Made by a program: the position numbers and the translations under genes. This document shows, piece after piece, positions 35,497 through 43,575 of a stretch of 64,000 nt of DNA. Below the pieces are notes generated by a model. It was not told the DNA's origin. It made no database searches and was given only the letters and a program-made list of their open reading frames with translations. Within the stretch, counting starts at the first letter, position 1, and each line of letters starts with the position of its first letter. The DNA lies in NCBI GenBank assembly GCA_934351925.1, contig CAKRJT010000005.1, positions 87,795-151,794 of the forward strand, written 5' to 3'. The stretch is from an uncultured Lachnospiraceae bacterium. GTDB lineage: Bacteria; Bacillota; Clostridia; Lachnospirales; Lachnospiraceae.

Positions 35497-35916
35497 TTAA
35501 TCCTCATCACGGACCTTAATCACCACATGGCTGCGCGACACATGGTTCCCGTTCATCTCAAGACTGTAATTGATATCAACAATAAGCTCGCTGTTTTCCT
35601 CAGTCACGCTCATATCCGAAGTATCTATCCCCATTGTCACGCTTCCGTATGGGGTTTCATAGTAGCTTAGATTTTTTTCGCCCATGGTGAAGAGCATATT
35701 GGTGGTCATCGGTCCTTTTCTGATAAGCTCCACCTCTTCCGGCGAAATCTTTATCATATTGTCCGTCACCAGCCCCTCCTCAAGGCTCTCCTGATACTTT
35801 ATAAAATGCTTTCCATTCCTGAAAAAATGCCGTCCGGCATATATCATCTCCACGCAGTCGTCGTCATCACCTGCACTGTGGAGACCGGAAATATATAAAA
35901 CTATGTTATCTTTCAT
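35497..35916 (-). CDS. DUF1934 family protein
   Basis: 139 residues with the DUF1934 pattern: an N-terminal strand (IVLYISGLH), FFRNGKHFIKYQE, IKISPEEVELIRKGPM, MLFTMGEKNLSYYETPYGSV and the final VDINYSLEMNG segment. DUF1934 proteins (YwiB-like) form a small lipocalin-like beta barrel of unknown biochemical role and are often found near cell-wall and tRNA-synthetase genes. Here the gene lies 12 bases after murI and 19 bases before the M60 protease gene, on the same strand. It is probably cytoplasmic. Confidence 0.85.
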   Translation of the reverse strand: MKDNIVLYISGLHSAGDDDDCVEMIYAGRHFFRNGKHFIKYQESLEEGLVTDNMIKISPEEVELIRKGPMTTNMLFTMGEKNLSYYETPYGSVTMGIDTSDMSVTEENSELIVDINYSLEMNGNHVSRSHVVIKVRDED

Positions 35917-35928
35917 AATAAAAATATC

Positions 35929-36747
35929 CTAATATTCATCAATGTTTATCTGCTTCGTGGTCTTTATGTCAAACGGAAGTATCATATTCGCTATGTTCTT
36001 GAATTTTTCCGCCGCATCACTGACATAGAAACGGTACATCACACTCGGCTCCTCAACGTCCCTTACATTTGCAAGCTCCCGCCCTGCAAGCAGGCTCTTC
36101 AGCTCAAGAGCCGTCTCGTATGCCGGATTTACCAGATTGACGCTGTCACCCATAATTTTCCCTATAGAGCTTCTAAGAAGCGGATAGTGCGTACAGCCAA
36201 GCACCAGCGTGTCAATGTCCTCCTGCTTCAAGCTCTCAAGGTAGCGCTCAAGCACCTGGTCTGTTATGCTGTCATGAAGCCAGCCCTCCTCCACAAGCGA
36301 AACCAGAAGCGGGCATGCCTTTCCGATGACCTCGATATCGGGATTTTCCTCATGTATAAACCTTGTGTAAAGACCGCTGTTTATCGTTCCCTCGGTCGCT
36401 ATTATTCCTATGCGGTTGTTTTTTGTGACCGAAACTGCCGTCCTGGCTCCTGGTCTTACAACGCCGATTATCGGAACCTCTATCTCATCCTTAATCTCCT
36501 CAAGGGCGTAGGCGCTCGCAGTGTTACATGCCACCACAATCGCCTTCACGCCCTCACTCATAAGAAAATTCACAATCTGTCTTGCATAACGTATAATCGT
36601 GTCCTTAGACTTGGTTCCGTACGGAAGCCTCGCCGTATCGCCAAAATATACAATGCGCTCGTTCGGTATCTGCCTGATAATCTCTCTCGCAACGGTGAGA
36701 CCGCCGACACCTGAATCAAACACTCCTATCGGGGCATCTTTTCTCAT
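35929..36747 (-). CDS. murI: Glutamate racemase
   Basis: 272 residues. It converts L- to D-glutamate for peptidoglycan. Both catalytic cysteine loops are visible: VACNTASAYALEE (first Cys) and LGCTHYPLLRS (second Cys), together with the N-terminal IGVFDSGVGGLTVAREI and YFGDTARLPYGTKS. It starts nine bases after ddl with an AGGAGGG site, so ddl and murI are one transcription unit supplying cell-wall precursors. Confidence 0.95.
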   Translation of the reverse strand: MRKDAPIGVFDSGVGGLTVAREIIRQIPNERIVYFGDTARLPYGTKSKDTIIRYARQIVNFLMSEGVKAIVVACNTASAYALEEIKDEIEVPIIGVVRPGARTAVSVTKNNRIGIIATEGTINSGLYTRFIHEENPDIEVIGKACPLLVSLVEEGWLHDSITDQVLERYLESLKQEDIDTLVLGCTHYPLLRSSIGKIMGDSVNLVNPAYETALELKSLLAGRELANVRDVEEPSVMYRFYVSDAAEKFKNIANMILPFDIKTTKQINIDEY

Positions 36748-36756
36748 ATGTCCCTC

Positions 36757-37815
36757 CTAAAACCTGTTGAGTGCAAGCTCTATCTGCCTGTCAATAAGTG
36801 TTCTGACATCAACGCCCTTTGCCTCCCAGAGCATAGGATACATGCTTATCGATGTGAAGCCCGGAAGTGTATTTATCTCATTGAACACAACCGTTCCGTC
36901 CGGCTTAAGGAAGAAATCGACTCTTGCAAGCCCGTAGCCGTCTACAGCCTTGAAGATGTTCACTGCGCTGCGCCTTATCTCATCCTCCTTGCCCTCCGGA
37001 AATGAAGGATGTGTATCCGTCTTAGACTCCGCATTTGCGTACTTAGCATCGTAATCGTAGAATACTGCCTCGCCTGCCGGAAGAACCTCGCCGACACCTG
37101 ATGCCTCCGGATTTTCACCGCCGAGAACAGCACACTCAACCTCACGTCCGACTATTGTCTCCTCGACAAGAATTTTTCTGTCATGCTGTGCCGCAAGGTT
37201 AAGTCCCTTTATGAGTCCTTCCCTGTTCTCCGCCTTGCTGACACCGCAGGAGGAGCCCGCATTGGCAGGCTTTATAAATACAGGGTAAGGCAGCGCCTTC
37301 TCAATCCTCCCTGCCACCTTGTCAATGTCCGCAAGCTCAGAACGCCTTACAGCCTCATACCTTGCCTGCTTAACGCCCACTGTGGCAGCAACTATCTTGG
37401 TGAACAGCTTATCCATCGAAACACCTGATGCGACCACACCGCAGCCGACATACGGAATTCTCGCAAGCTCAAGAACGCCCTGCACAGTTCCGTCCTCGCC
37501 GTACAGACCGTGAAGCACAGGAAATACCACGTCAACAGGAACAACCTGCGATTTGCCGTCCTTCATGGCTATAAATCCCCTATGTGTGGTATCAGGCGAT
37601 AAAATCATCTCCGTGCTGCCTTCTTTCCAGCTTCCGTCCTCGATTGCCCCGGCACTCTGTGTAAGCAGCCACCTGCCCTCCTTGGTGATTCCCACCAAAA
37701 TCTGCTCGCAGCGCTCCCTGTCCATATTATGTATTATCGTAAGCGCTGAACGGCAGGACACCTCATGCTCCGAGGACTGTCCGCCAAACAGCACCGCAAC
37801 CTTTAACTTTGCCAT
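36757..37815 (-). CDS. ddl: D-alanine--D-alanine ligase
   Basis: 352 residues, with ATG at 37815 placed by GGAGG 7 bases upstream; a longer frame from 37851 reads through the leader element. ATP-grasp enzyme joining two D-Ala for peptidoglycan. Signatures: LFGGQSSEHEVSCRSA, VFPVLHGLYGEDGTVQG, YVGCGVVASGVSMDK, VFIKPANAGSSCGVSK, and FNEINTLPGFTSISMYPML with the metal-binding Asn/Glu. The start is preceded by the same structured leader found in front of three other genes (see 37816-37883), which suggests post-transcriptional control. Confidence 0.94.
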   Translation of the reverse strand: MAKLKVAVLFGGQSSEHEVSCRSALTIIHNMDRERCEQILVGITKEGRWLLTQSAGAIEDGSWKEGSTEMILSPDTTHRGFIAMKDGKSQVVPVDVVFPVLHGLYGEDGTVQGVLELARIPYVGCGVVASGVSMDKLFTKIVAATVGVKQARYEAVRRSELADIDKVAGRIEKALPYPVFIKPANAGSSCGVSKAENREGLIKGLNLAAQHDRKILVEETIVGREVECAVLGGENPEASGVGEVLPAGEAVFYDYDAKYANAESKTDTHPSFPEGKEDEIRRSAVNIFKAVDGYGLARVDFFLKPDGTVVFNEINTLPGFTSISMYPMLWEAKGVDVRTLIDRQIELALNRF

Positions 37816-37883
37816 ATTATTCCTCCATTCCGCCGGCATACGACGGCACAAACAATAATGAAAAACCTGCTTTTAATGTCATC
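37816..37883 (-). promoter_or_regulatory. Structured leader element, copy D (upstream of ddl)
   Basis: Minus strand: ATTAAAA/TTTTCAT stem 1 (one mismatch), then GTTTTTCATTATTGTTTGTG, stem 2 built on GCCG/CGGC, then CGGAATGGAGGAATAAT abutting the ATG at 37815. The linker and the GCGGAATGGRG block match copies A and B. Confidence 0.65.
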
Positions 37884-37892
37884 ACAGGTATT

Positions 37893-38537
37893 CTATTTTA
37901 TAAGCTTATTAAGAAACTTTAATATTTTGAATTCACACACATATCCGCGCTTGGTTCCAGCCTTATTCTCGTACAGAAGCTCAAGCTCATCCTCATCAAG
38001 AACCGCCTCAAGCTCTTTTTTTGCATCGTCATCCACGCTTCCATGGGTGATATCCGCAAAACAGAGACTCGGATAGAGCACACACCACCAGTTTTTCCCC
38101 TGTGCAGCCCCAATGTCCACGCGGAACGCCTCATACACACCCTGCGGAAATGTCATGTCACCATAGGTCTTAACCGGAAAGTATGAATCCTCAAAATAAG
38201 CCTTTACATTATATTCCTTTTTATTATCCTTGATAACCCTTTTTGCAATATTTTCTATATTTTCAATGTTTCCGCCAAGTATCCGCTCCGCCTCGTCACG
38301 GCTTGCGGCATCGCCAAGAAGCCTGCCAATATACTCCACAAGCTCTGCCTTTACAAGCAGCTTTAGCTGCTGATCCTCATCTGTGTCGCTGTTGGCGCGG
38401 ACATGAAATCTTATTATTTTCCCCGCTATATCCTGCTGCAGCTCGGCCGTCTGGCGCTGTTGTTCTCCATTATATGTAAAAAAAACAACCGCGCACAGTA
38501 CCATAAAAATCCATGCCGTAAAATTCCATCTGCTCAT
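37893..38537 (-). CDS. spoIIR: Stage II sporulation protein R
   Basis: 214 residues. An N-terminal membrane/signal helix (about residues 6-22) is followed by the SpoIIR domain with IRFHVRANSDTDEDQQLKL and FRVDIGAAQGKNWWCVLYPS. SpoIIR is secreted from the forespore and triggers SpoIIGA to activate sigma-E in the mother cell. Its presence shows that the organism belongs to an endospore-forming lineage. It lies between gntR and ddl on the same strand. Confidence 0.93.
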   Translation of the reverse strand: MSRWNFTAWIFMVLCAVVFFTYNGEQQRQTAELQQDIAGKIIRFHVRANSDTDEDQQLKLLVKAELVEYIGRLLGDAASRDEAERILGGNIENIENIAKRVIKDNKKEYNVKAYFEDSYFPVKTYGDMTFPQGVYEAFRVDIGAAQGKNWWCVLYPSLCFADITHGSVDDDAKKELEAVLDEDELELLYENKAGTKRGYVCEFKILKFLNKLIK

Positions 38538-38605
38538 ACCTGCTACCTGCCTTTCCTATGTGGAAAGTATTACCGCTGTGCAGATATTTTAAACCACATT
38601 TTTAA

Positions 38606-39289
38606 CTAGGATTTCTTGACCTTTATCGATTTAAGGATATTCTCCTCCTGATTTTCAACATGAAGCTTTATCGCTGCCTTGGCCTCATTTATGTCGCCGC
38701 CCTTCATTGCCGCTATTATCCTGTTATGCTCAGCGAAGAGTCTTTCGTGGCTTGATTTATCCTTGATGTACTCCAGACGATATCTGTACATCTGCTCCCT
38801 CAGATTGTTTATCATCTGGATAAGGCGGTTGTTTCCTGTCGCCGTATAGATTAACTCATGGAACGCCACGTCCGATTCAGCTATCTTAATAAGGTCATCA
38901 CCTTCCGAGTTCTTGGCAAAGGCTTCGTTAGCTGCCTCAAGCTCCTCGAAATTCTTCTCCAGCATATTTTTCATGGCAAGCTCTATCGAGAGCTCCTCAA
39001 GTGCCGTTCTCACCTCGAGTACATCGCGCAGATCCTTCTCGGTGATATCGGCAACCTCCGCACCTTTTCTCGGAACCATGACCACCAGCCCCTCAAGTTC
39101 AAGCTTCCTTATCGCCTCCCTGATTGGTGTACGGCTCACGCCGAGCTTCTGTGCAAGCGCTATCTCCATGAGCCTTTCCCCCGGCTCAAGCTCCCCCTTT
39201 AAAATTGCATGTCTCAATGTATTAAATACAACATCACGAAGCGGAAGATACTCGCTCATCGTGACCTGAAAATTGCTGTCCTCTAACAT
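38606..39289 (-). CDS. GntR family regulator (FadR/FCD type)
   Basis: 227 residues. The winged helix at residues 8-75 contains LEPGERLMEIALAQKLGVSR and TPIREAIRKLELEGLV. The C-terminal FCD ligand domain has the metal-binding set Asp and His in ESDVAFHELI, His in AEHNRII and His in AIKLHVENQ. FCD regulators usually bind small organic acids. The gene follows ispE by 24 bases, and a palindrome with a GTATAC core upstream of ispE (40225-40258) is a candidate autoregulatory operator. Confidence 0.88.
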   Translation of the reverse strand: MLEDSNFQVTMSEYLPLRDVVFNTLRHAILKGELEPGERLMEIALAQKLGVSRTPIREAIRKLELEGLVVMVPRKGAEVADITEKDLRDVLEVRTALEELSIELAMKNMLEKNFEELEAANEAFAKNSEGDDLIKIAESDVAFHELIYTATGNNRLIQMINNLREQMYRYRLEYIKDKSSHERLFAEHNRIIAAMKGGDINEAKAAIKLHVENQEENILKSIKVKKS

Positions 39290-39313
39290 AAAAAGTCCTC
39301 TTTTCCAAATCTA

Positions 39314-40195
39314 TTACTGCGCCATAAAACCGCCATTGCAGCACTCTGCAACGTAGGCGGTCTTTACTCTGCTGTCCTGCCTTAATATGAGGTTGCACTC
39401 ATCAGCCTTGTCCTTGTCATCGAAAATCCCGAACACTGTCGGGCCGCTTCCGCTCATAAGCGCGTTGAGTGCCCCGTGCTCTCTCATCTTCGCCTTTATG
39501 CCCTCTATATCCGGATATTCCTTCGCTGTCACGGTCTCAAGCACATTGAGCAGCCTTGAGGCTATTCCGTTCACGTCCTGATGTTCTATCGCCGCCATAA
39601 TTCCATCTATATCCGGGTGTATGGTGTTCCCATCGAGCACAAGCTTCTCATACACAAGCTTCGTGGACACCGCAAAAGGTGGCTTAGCCACGACAAAATA
39701 ACAGTCCGGGCATGCCCTGAGTCTTGTGAGCTTCTCTCCTATTCCCTCGGCGAGCACCGTTCCGCCCATGAGACAGTACGGTATATCCGCACCGAGCTTC
39801 ACTCCTCTTTTCATAAGCTCCTCGAGGCTTAAGCCAAGCCCGAAAAGCTCATTCATTCCATACAAAACTGCCGCTGCATCGGCACTTCCTCCTGCCATTC
39901 CCGCAGCCACGGGTATAAACTTATATAAATCAATGTCAACTCCGCTCCGGATATCAAATTCCCCGATAAGCAGGTCTGCCGCCCTGTATACAAGGTTATT
40001 CGAGTCAGTCGGAAGATATGGCAGATTAGTCTTTACATTGATGCCCTTATCCCTTTTCTTTCTTATTGTGAGCTTATCGAACAGATTAACATTCTGCATT
40101 ATCATACGCACATCGTGATATCCGTTCTCCCTGCGGCCTAACACGTCGAGCCCTAAATTCACCTTGGCATATGCCTTCAATCTTATCTCGTCCAT
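39314..40195 (-). CDS. ispE: 4-diphosphocytidyl-2-C-methyl-D-erythritol kinase
   Basis: 293 residues. GHMP kinase of the MEP isoprenoid pathway; it phosphorylates CDP-ME at the 2-OH. Motif 1 LKAYAKVNLGLDVLGRRENGYH, the ATP-binding glycine loop PVAAGMAGGSADAAAVL and motif 3 ALMSGSGPTVFGIF are all present. It is the first gene of a minus-strand series (ispE, gntR, spoIIR, ddl, murI and onward). An inverted repeat lies just upstream. Confidence 0.94.
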   Translation of the reverse strand: MDEIRLKAYAKVNLGLDVLGRRENGYHDVRMIMQNVNLFDKLTIRKKRDKGINVKTNLPYLPTDSNNLVYRAADLLIGEFDIRSGVDIDLYKFIPVAAGMAGGSADAAAVLYGMNELFGLGLSLEELMKRGVKLGADIPYCLMGGTVLAEGIGEKLTRLRACPDCYFVVAKPPFAVSTKLVYEKLVLDGNTIHPDIDGIMAAIEHQDVNGIASRLLNVLETVTAKEYPDIEGIKAKMREHGALNALMSGSGPTVFGIFDDKDKADECNLILRQDSRVKTAYVAECCNGGFMAQ

Positions 40196-40224
40196 GGTGT
40201 CCCTTTCCTGCCCAATGGCATTTT

Positions 40225-40258
40225 GTGTACTGTATTATGAATTTTGTATACAGTGCAC
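40225..40258 (-). promoter_or_regulatory. Inverted repeat upstream of ispE-gntR, candidate GntR operator
   Basis: GTGTACTGTAT (40225-40235) and ATACAGTGCAC (40248-40258) pair at 10 of 11 positions. The right half overlaps TTGTATACAG, which has the GTATAC core seen in several FCD-regulator sites. Position 30 bases above the ispE start fits repression. Confidence 0.45.
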
Positions 40259-40312
40259 GTTATATTATATACAACAAACTAAAACAAATCAACCTGAAAG
40301 ATGTCCCACGAT

Positions 40313-40339
40313 TAAGTTTTTTGCCCTGTATGCCGATAA
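40313..40339 (+). promoter_or_regulatory. Sigma-28 (SigD/FliA)-type promoter
   Basis: TAAG (40313-40316), a 15-base spacer and GCCGATAA (40332-40339) match the motility sigma-factor consensus TAAA-N15-GCCGATAA at 11 of 12 positions. It lies 60 bases before the start codon at 40400. Confidence 0.75.
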
Positions 40340-40399
40340 ATATAATGTAGAGAAAAGTGTATCAGAAAATAATTTTGGAAAGGAGTCCATAAAATAAAA

Positions 40400-40996
40400 A
40401 TGAGTGTAAACGGAATTACAACCAATGGATATGATAAGACTGCATATACTTCAGGTGCAGCCAGGAACAGTTCTGACACCGCTAAGACCCCGGAATCTAA
40501 GACTTCATCAACCACCTTCTCCAAAGATGCCGCTATATATGAGGCAGTTGACAGGACGACAACAAAGCAGAAGAGCAATGCCGCTGTGGTCGCACAGATG
40601 AAGCAGGATCTCGCTGACCGCACCAACAAGATGCGCTCTCTCGTCGCAGATATGTTCTCCAAGCAGGGGCAGACCTTCGCATCGAGTTCCGATATGATTA
40701 AGGCTCTCGCAAACGGTGAGCTCAAGGTTGACTCTGCCACAGCAGCACAGGCTAAGGAGGATATCTCCGAGGATGGCTACTGGGGAGTTAAGCAGACCTC
40801 AGACCGTATTTTTGATTTTGCACAGGCTCTCTCAGGCGGCGACAAGGAGAAGATGCAGAGCATGCTTGAGGCATTCAAAAAGGGCTATGAACAGGCTACA
40901 GGTGCATGGGGCAGGGAGCTTCCTTCACTTTGCAAGGATACCTACGACGCTGTAGAAAAGAAATTCAATGACTACTTCGGCAAAGAGGAGAATTAA
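40400..40996 (+). CDS. Conserved protein of unknown function, probable flagellar-regulon member
   Basis: 198 residues, with no signal peptide or membrane helix. The N-terminal ~50 residues are Ser/Thr-rich and probably disordered (MSVNGITTNGYDKTAY). A charged helical region follows (VVAQMKQDLADRTNKMRSL), then a conserved C-terminal block with WGVKQTSDRIFDFAQALSGG and QATGAWGRELPSLCKDTYD. The last block resembles DUF5610-like sequences that I associate with motility loci, but I cannot name a function. The sigma-28-type promoter in front is the best clue: such promoters drive late flagellar and chemotaxis genes. The gene is alone, between divergent ispE and a strong terminator. Confidence 0.7.
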   Translation: MSVNGITTNGYDKTAYTSGAARNSSDTAKTPESKTSSTTFSKDAAIYEAVDRTTTKQKSNAAVVAQMKQDLADRTNKMRSLVADMFSKQGQTFASSSDMIKALANGELKVDSATAAQAKEDISEDGYWGVKQTSDRIFDFAQALSGGDKEKMQSMLEAFKKGYEQATGAWGRELPSLCKDTYDAVEKKFNDYFGKEEN

Positions 40997-41024
40997 TTTT
41001 CTTTAGATTTTCCCCTTAATCCCA

Positions 41025-41082
41025 AAATATCGCTTTTGAAAAAGCGGCTTCCGGGCTGCAGATTCAAAAGCGATATTTTTAT
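41025..41082. terminator. Strong bidirectional terminator
   Basis: Perfect 16-bp arms AAATATCGCTTTTGAA and TTCAAAAGCGATATTT with T-runs on both strands, between the unknown protein gene and the convergent thioesterase gene. Confidence 0.85.
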
Positions 41083-41106
41083 GCTTTATTCTATATGATG
41101 TTGTCG

Positions 41107-41149
41107 TCAAAACATGCCAATATAATGTATGAGTGTATAACGTATTATA
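41107..41149 (+). repeat. Dispersed 3' element, copy 2
   Basis: TCAAAACATGCCAATATAAT then GTATGAGTGTATAACG, matching the elements at 22649 and 53416. Here the outer arms are replaced by a different perfect pair, AATATAAT/ATTATATT, around the conserved core. Confidence 0.6.
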
Positions 41150-41150
41150 T

Positions 41151-41930
41151 TTATGCATCCACCACCGCGAATTCAAACACTGCCTTCACGTTCCCGGCTG
41201 TGTCCTTAAATGCCATGGTATCCACTGCCATGCCGCCTGTTTCATCACCGCAATCGATGATATCCGTCTTTAGAACCGGACAGATAACGCTCTGTGCCTT
41301 TACCTGCTCCTTGAATTCTGCACGGAGGCGCACACAGCTTCCGTTGTCGGCACCCGCAAGGCGCATTGCCAGCTCTGTGAGCCTCACATTGTTGGCATGT
41401 CCGTTGGTATCTAATATATATCCCTCAGCGATACAGTCCCCAAGCCTTTTTCCATCCACAGGAACTCTTATCCTGCGTGGCATCGGTATAGCTCTATCTT
41501 CTGTTCTGCAATTTTCAACGATTCTGCCGCCGAAATCCTCCGGCAGCCAGCCTGCCGCCGTGTCCTCAGCCGGTTCAGCCGGCTCCTGCCTGTCAACATT
41601 CACATACACCCACATAGTATCTCCAAGCGCAAGACAATTTCCATCGCTGTCATACATCGCAATGCTCTTATGTGCGAGTGATGCCCTCATGTCATATATG
41701 CAGGTTCTAAGTGTAATCTTCTCACCTGCCCGCGGCATTCTAAAGGCCTCTATCTGCCATGACAGCAGATACCATGTACAGCGCGTCCTTCCGGTATATT
41801 CAAGCCCGAAGCCCCTTTCAAGTGCATGTGCATAGCCCACGTCCTGAAAAAGCCTTAAAAGACCATTCATTGACATTACGCCGTTTCTGTCCGTCTCACT
41901 GAACCTGACCTTGCATGACATCTCATACAT
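41151..41930 (-). CDS. Acyl-ACP thioesterase (FatA/FatB-like)
   Basis: 259 residues, a double hot-dog protein. The N-terminal half begins with KVRFSETDRNGVMSMNGLLR and contains TWYLLSWQIEAFRMP. The C-terminal half has the catalytic block LDTNGHANNVRLTELAM, corresponding to DxNxHxNN of plant and bacterial acyl-ACP thioesterases. It should release free fatty (or other acyl) acids from ACP. It is the last gene of the fatty-acid cluster and its start touches the stop of the preceding reductase gene, implying coupled translation. Chain-length preference is unknown. Confidence 0.88.
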   Translation of the reverse strand: MYEMSCKVRFSETDRNGVMSMNGLLRLFQDVGYAHALERGFGLEYTGRTRCTWYLLSWQIEAFRMPRAGEKITLRTCIYDMRASLAHKSIAMYDSDGNCLALGDTMWVYVNVDRQEPAEPAEDTAAGWLPEDFGGRIVENCRTEDRAIPMPRRIRVPVDGKRLGDCIAEGYILDTNGHANNVRLTELAMRLAGADNGSCVRLRAEFKEQVKAQSVICPVLKTDIIDCGDETGGMAVDTMAFKDTAGNVKAVFEFAVVDA

Positions 41931-42649
41931 CAGACATTGCCCCTTTCATTCTCCCAGAACTTCTTGAGCAGAAGCTTGAACCTGCGCTCATTAAATGGTG
42001 CCTCGCGCAGCTTGAGAATCGTCTCCTCAGCCAATGTCCCGGTTGTGGCAAGCTCTTTTCCGGCATCCACATATTTCTCAAGATATGCTTCCATCCTATC
42101 ATAAAGCTCCGGCACTGAGAGCGTCTTTCCCTGCGGACATAAAAGTGCATAATAATTGCCCGGACCGCAGATACAATCATACTCCCTAAGAAGCGGGTCA
42201 TATATAAGGTCGGTCTGCGCGTATCCGCAAGTGGATACTATTATGAACTTCTTACCGCTCATATCCCCGCGTATACCATGGAACGGCTGTCCGACGACCG
42301 GTGACTGCCCCTCATAGGTGCACATCATAGACAACATTCTGTCCGTGAACACCTTCATTATTCCCGGCATTCCGAAAAAATACAGAGGATAGCTCTCTAT
42401 AATGACATCCGCTGCAAGAATCTTCTCCTTGAGCATCGGAATATCATCATTTTTGATAACACACTCTCCCTCTGTGCGCCCCCAACAGCTTAAGCAGCCA
42501 AGACAAGGCGTAATTCTGCAGTCACTTATGTTTATCTCCTCAACCTCACATTCGCCTGCCGCCCTCAGACCGTCCACGAACTTATGAGCCACCCTTATAG
42601 TACAGCTTTTTTCCCTTCGCGGGCTGCCATTTAAAAGAAGTACTCTCAT
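41930..42649 (-). CDS. Flavodoxin-fold NAD(P)H:FMN-type oxidoreductase
   Basis: 239 residues. The start at 42649 has AGGAAGG upstream. The N-terminal phosphate-binding loop LLNGSPRREKSCT is typical of the NADPH-dependent FMN reductase family. A Cys-rich segment (ITPCLGCLSCWGRTEGECVI) resembles those in iron-sulfur flavoproteins, but the four cysteines here are not the full Isf set. ESYPLYFFGMPGIMKVFTDR is a family motif. It is embedded between accA and the thioesterase gene, so it may act on a product or intermediate of the acyl pathway. It could also be a general redox protein carried along in the operon. Confidence 0.75.
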   Translation of the reverse strand: MRVLLLNGSPRREKSCTIRVAHKFVDGLRAAGECEVEEINISDCRITPCLGCLSCWGRTEGECVIKNDDIPMLKEKILAADVIIESYPLYFFGMPGIMKVFTDRMLSMMCTYEGQSPVVGQPFHGIRGDMSGKKFIIVSTCGYAQTDLIYDPLLREYDCICGPGNYYALLCPQGKTLSVPELYDRMEAYLEKYVDAGKELATTGTLAEETILKLREAPFNERRFKLLLKKFWENERGNV

Positions 42650-42734
42650 AAAACCTTCCTTTCTCACCGCTTTATAATAAAGCCGATTGCAAATCCCAAG
42701 CTATAGCAGGAAATTTCACAATCAGCTAACTATC

Positions 42735-43541
42735 TTATACTATGTCTTCGTATTTTCCAATCCGGCGGTATCTTCCGTAGCGCTCAAGCACAAGCTGCTG
42801 CCCCGGGACATTCATAAGCTCCGAAAGCTTCTCCCTGAGTGACAGCTTAAGCTCGTCCATAAAAGGCTCTAATGCACATTCCGACTCCCCGAAATTTTCA
42901 GGCTCCGGAATAACCTTTTCAATAATTTCCAGCTTTAAAAGGTCATCTGCAAACATCTTAAGGTGGTCTGCCGCCTCAGCAACCCTCGAAGAATCCTTAA
43001 AGAGAATACTTGCACATGCCTCAGGTGAGACAACGCTGTAGTAAGCATTCTCAAGCATCCACACCTCGTCCGCTATCGCAAGTGCAAGGGCTCCGCCGCT
43101 TCCTCCTTCACCCGCCATAATGGATATAACAGGTGTTTTTAAGGTAATAAGCTCATAGAGATTGTCGGCAATCGCCTGGCCTGCACCTCTTTTTTCTGCC
43201 CCCTGACCGCAGCTTGCACCTTGGGTATCAACAAAGCATATAACAGGACGGTGGAATTTCTCCGCCTCCTTCATAAGTCTCTGTGCCTTTCTGTAGCCCT
43301 CCGGAAGCACACAGCCAAAATTCCTGTACACCCTCTCATCAAGGCTGTGCCCCTTCTCTATACCTATAACTGTCACAGGCATATCATCAAGCCACGCAAC
43401 TCCTCCGACAATGGCATGGTCATCACCGAAGGTTCTGTCGCCATGCAGCTCCATAAATCCACTGAATATTGAACTGATATAGTCATTCGCTGTAGGCCGG
43501 CCTGCCTTTCTGGCACACCGTATCTTTTCGTATGCGTCCAT
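42735..43541 (-). CDS. accA: Acetyl-CoA carboxylase carboxyltransferase, alpha subunit
   Basis: 268 residues. With AccD it moves the carboxyl group from carboxybiotin to acetyl-CoA, giving malonyl-CoA. Signatures: MELHGDRTFGDDHAIVGG, ICFVDTQGASCGQGAEKRG and the oxyanion region ISIMAGEGGSGGALALAIA, and VVSPEACASILFKD. It follows accD by 34 bases. The N-terminal coiled-coil extension found in longer AccA proteins is short here. Neither accB nor accC is in the window. Confidence 0.93.
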   Translation of the reverse strand: MDAYEKIRCARKAGRPTANDYISSIFSGFMELHGDRTFGDDHAIVGGVAWLDDMPVTVIGIEKGHSLDERVYRNFGCVLPEGYRKAQRLMKEAEKFHRPVICFVDTQGASCGQGAEKRGAGQAIADNLYELITLKTPVISIMAGEGGSGGALALAIADEVWMLENAYYSVVSPEACASILFKDSSRVAEAADHLKMFADDLLKLEIIEKVIPEPENFGESECALEPFMDELKLSLREKLSELMNVPGQQLVLERYGRYRRIGKYEDIV

Positions 43542-43575
43542 CGTACTTCCTCATTTCTGCGCCGGTCTGTGCGCC

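Noticed and set aside
37816..37851. Twelve-residue N-terminal extension of ddl
   Set aside because: The extension is the leader element itself; GGAGG seven bases before 37815 sets the start.
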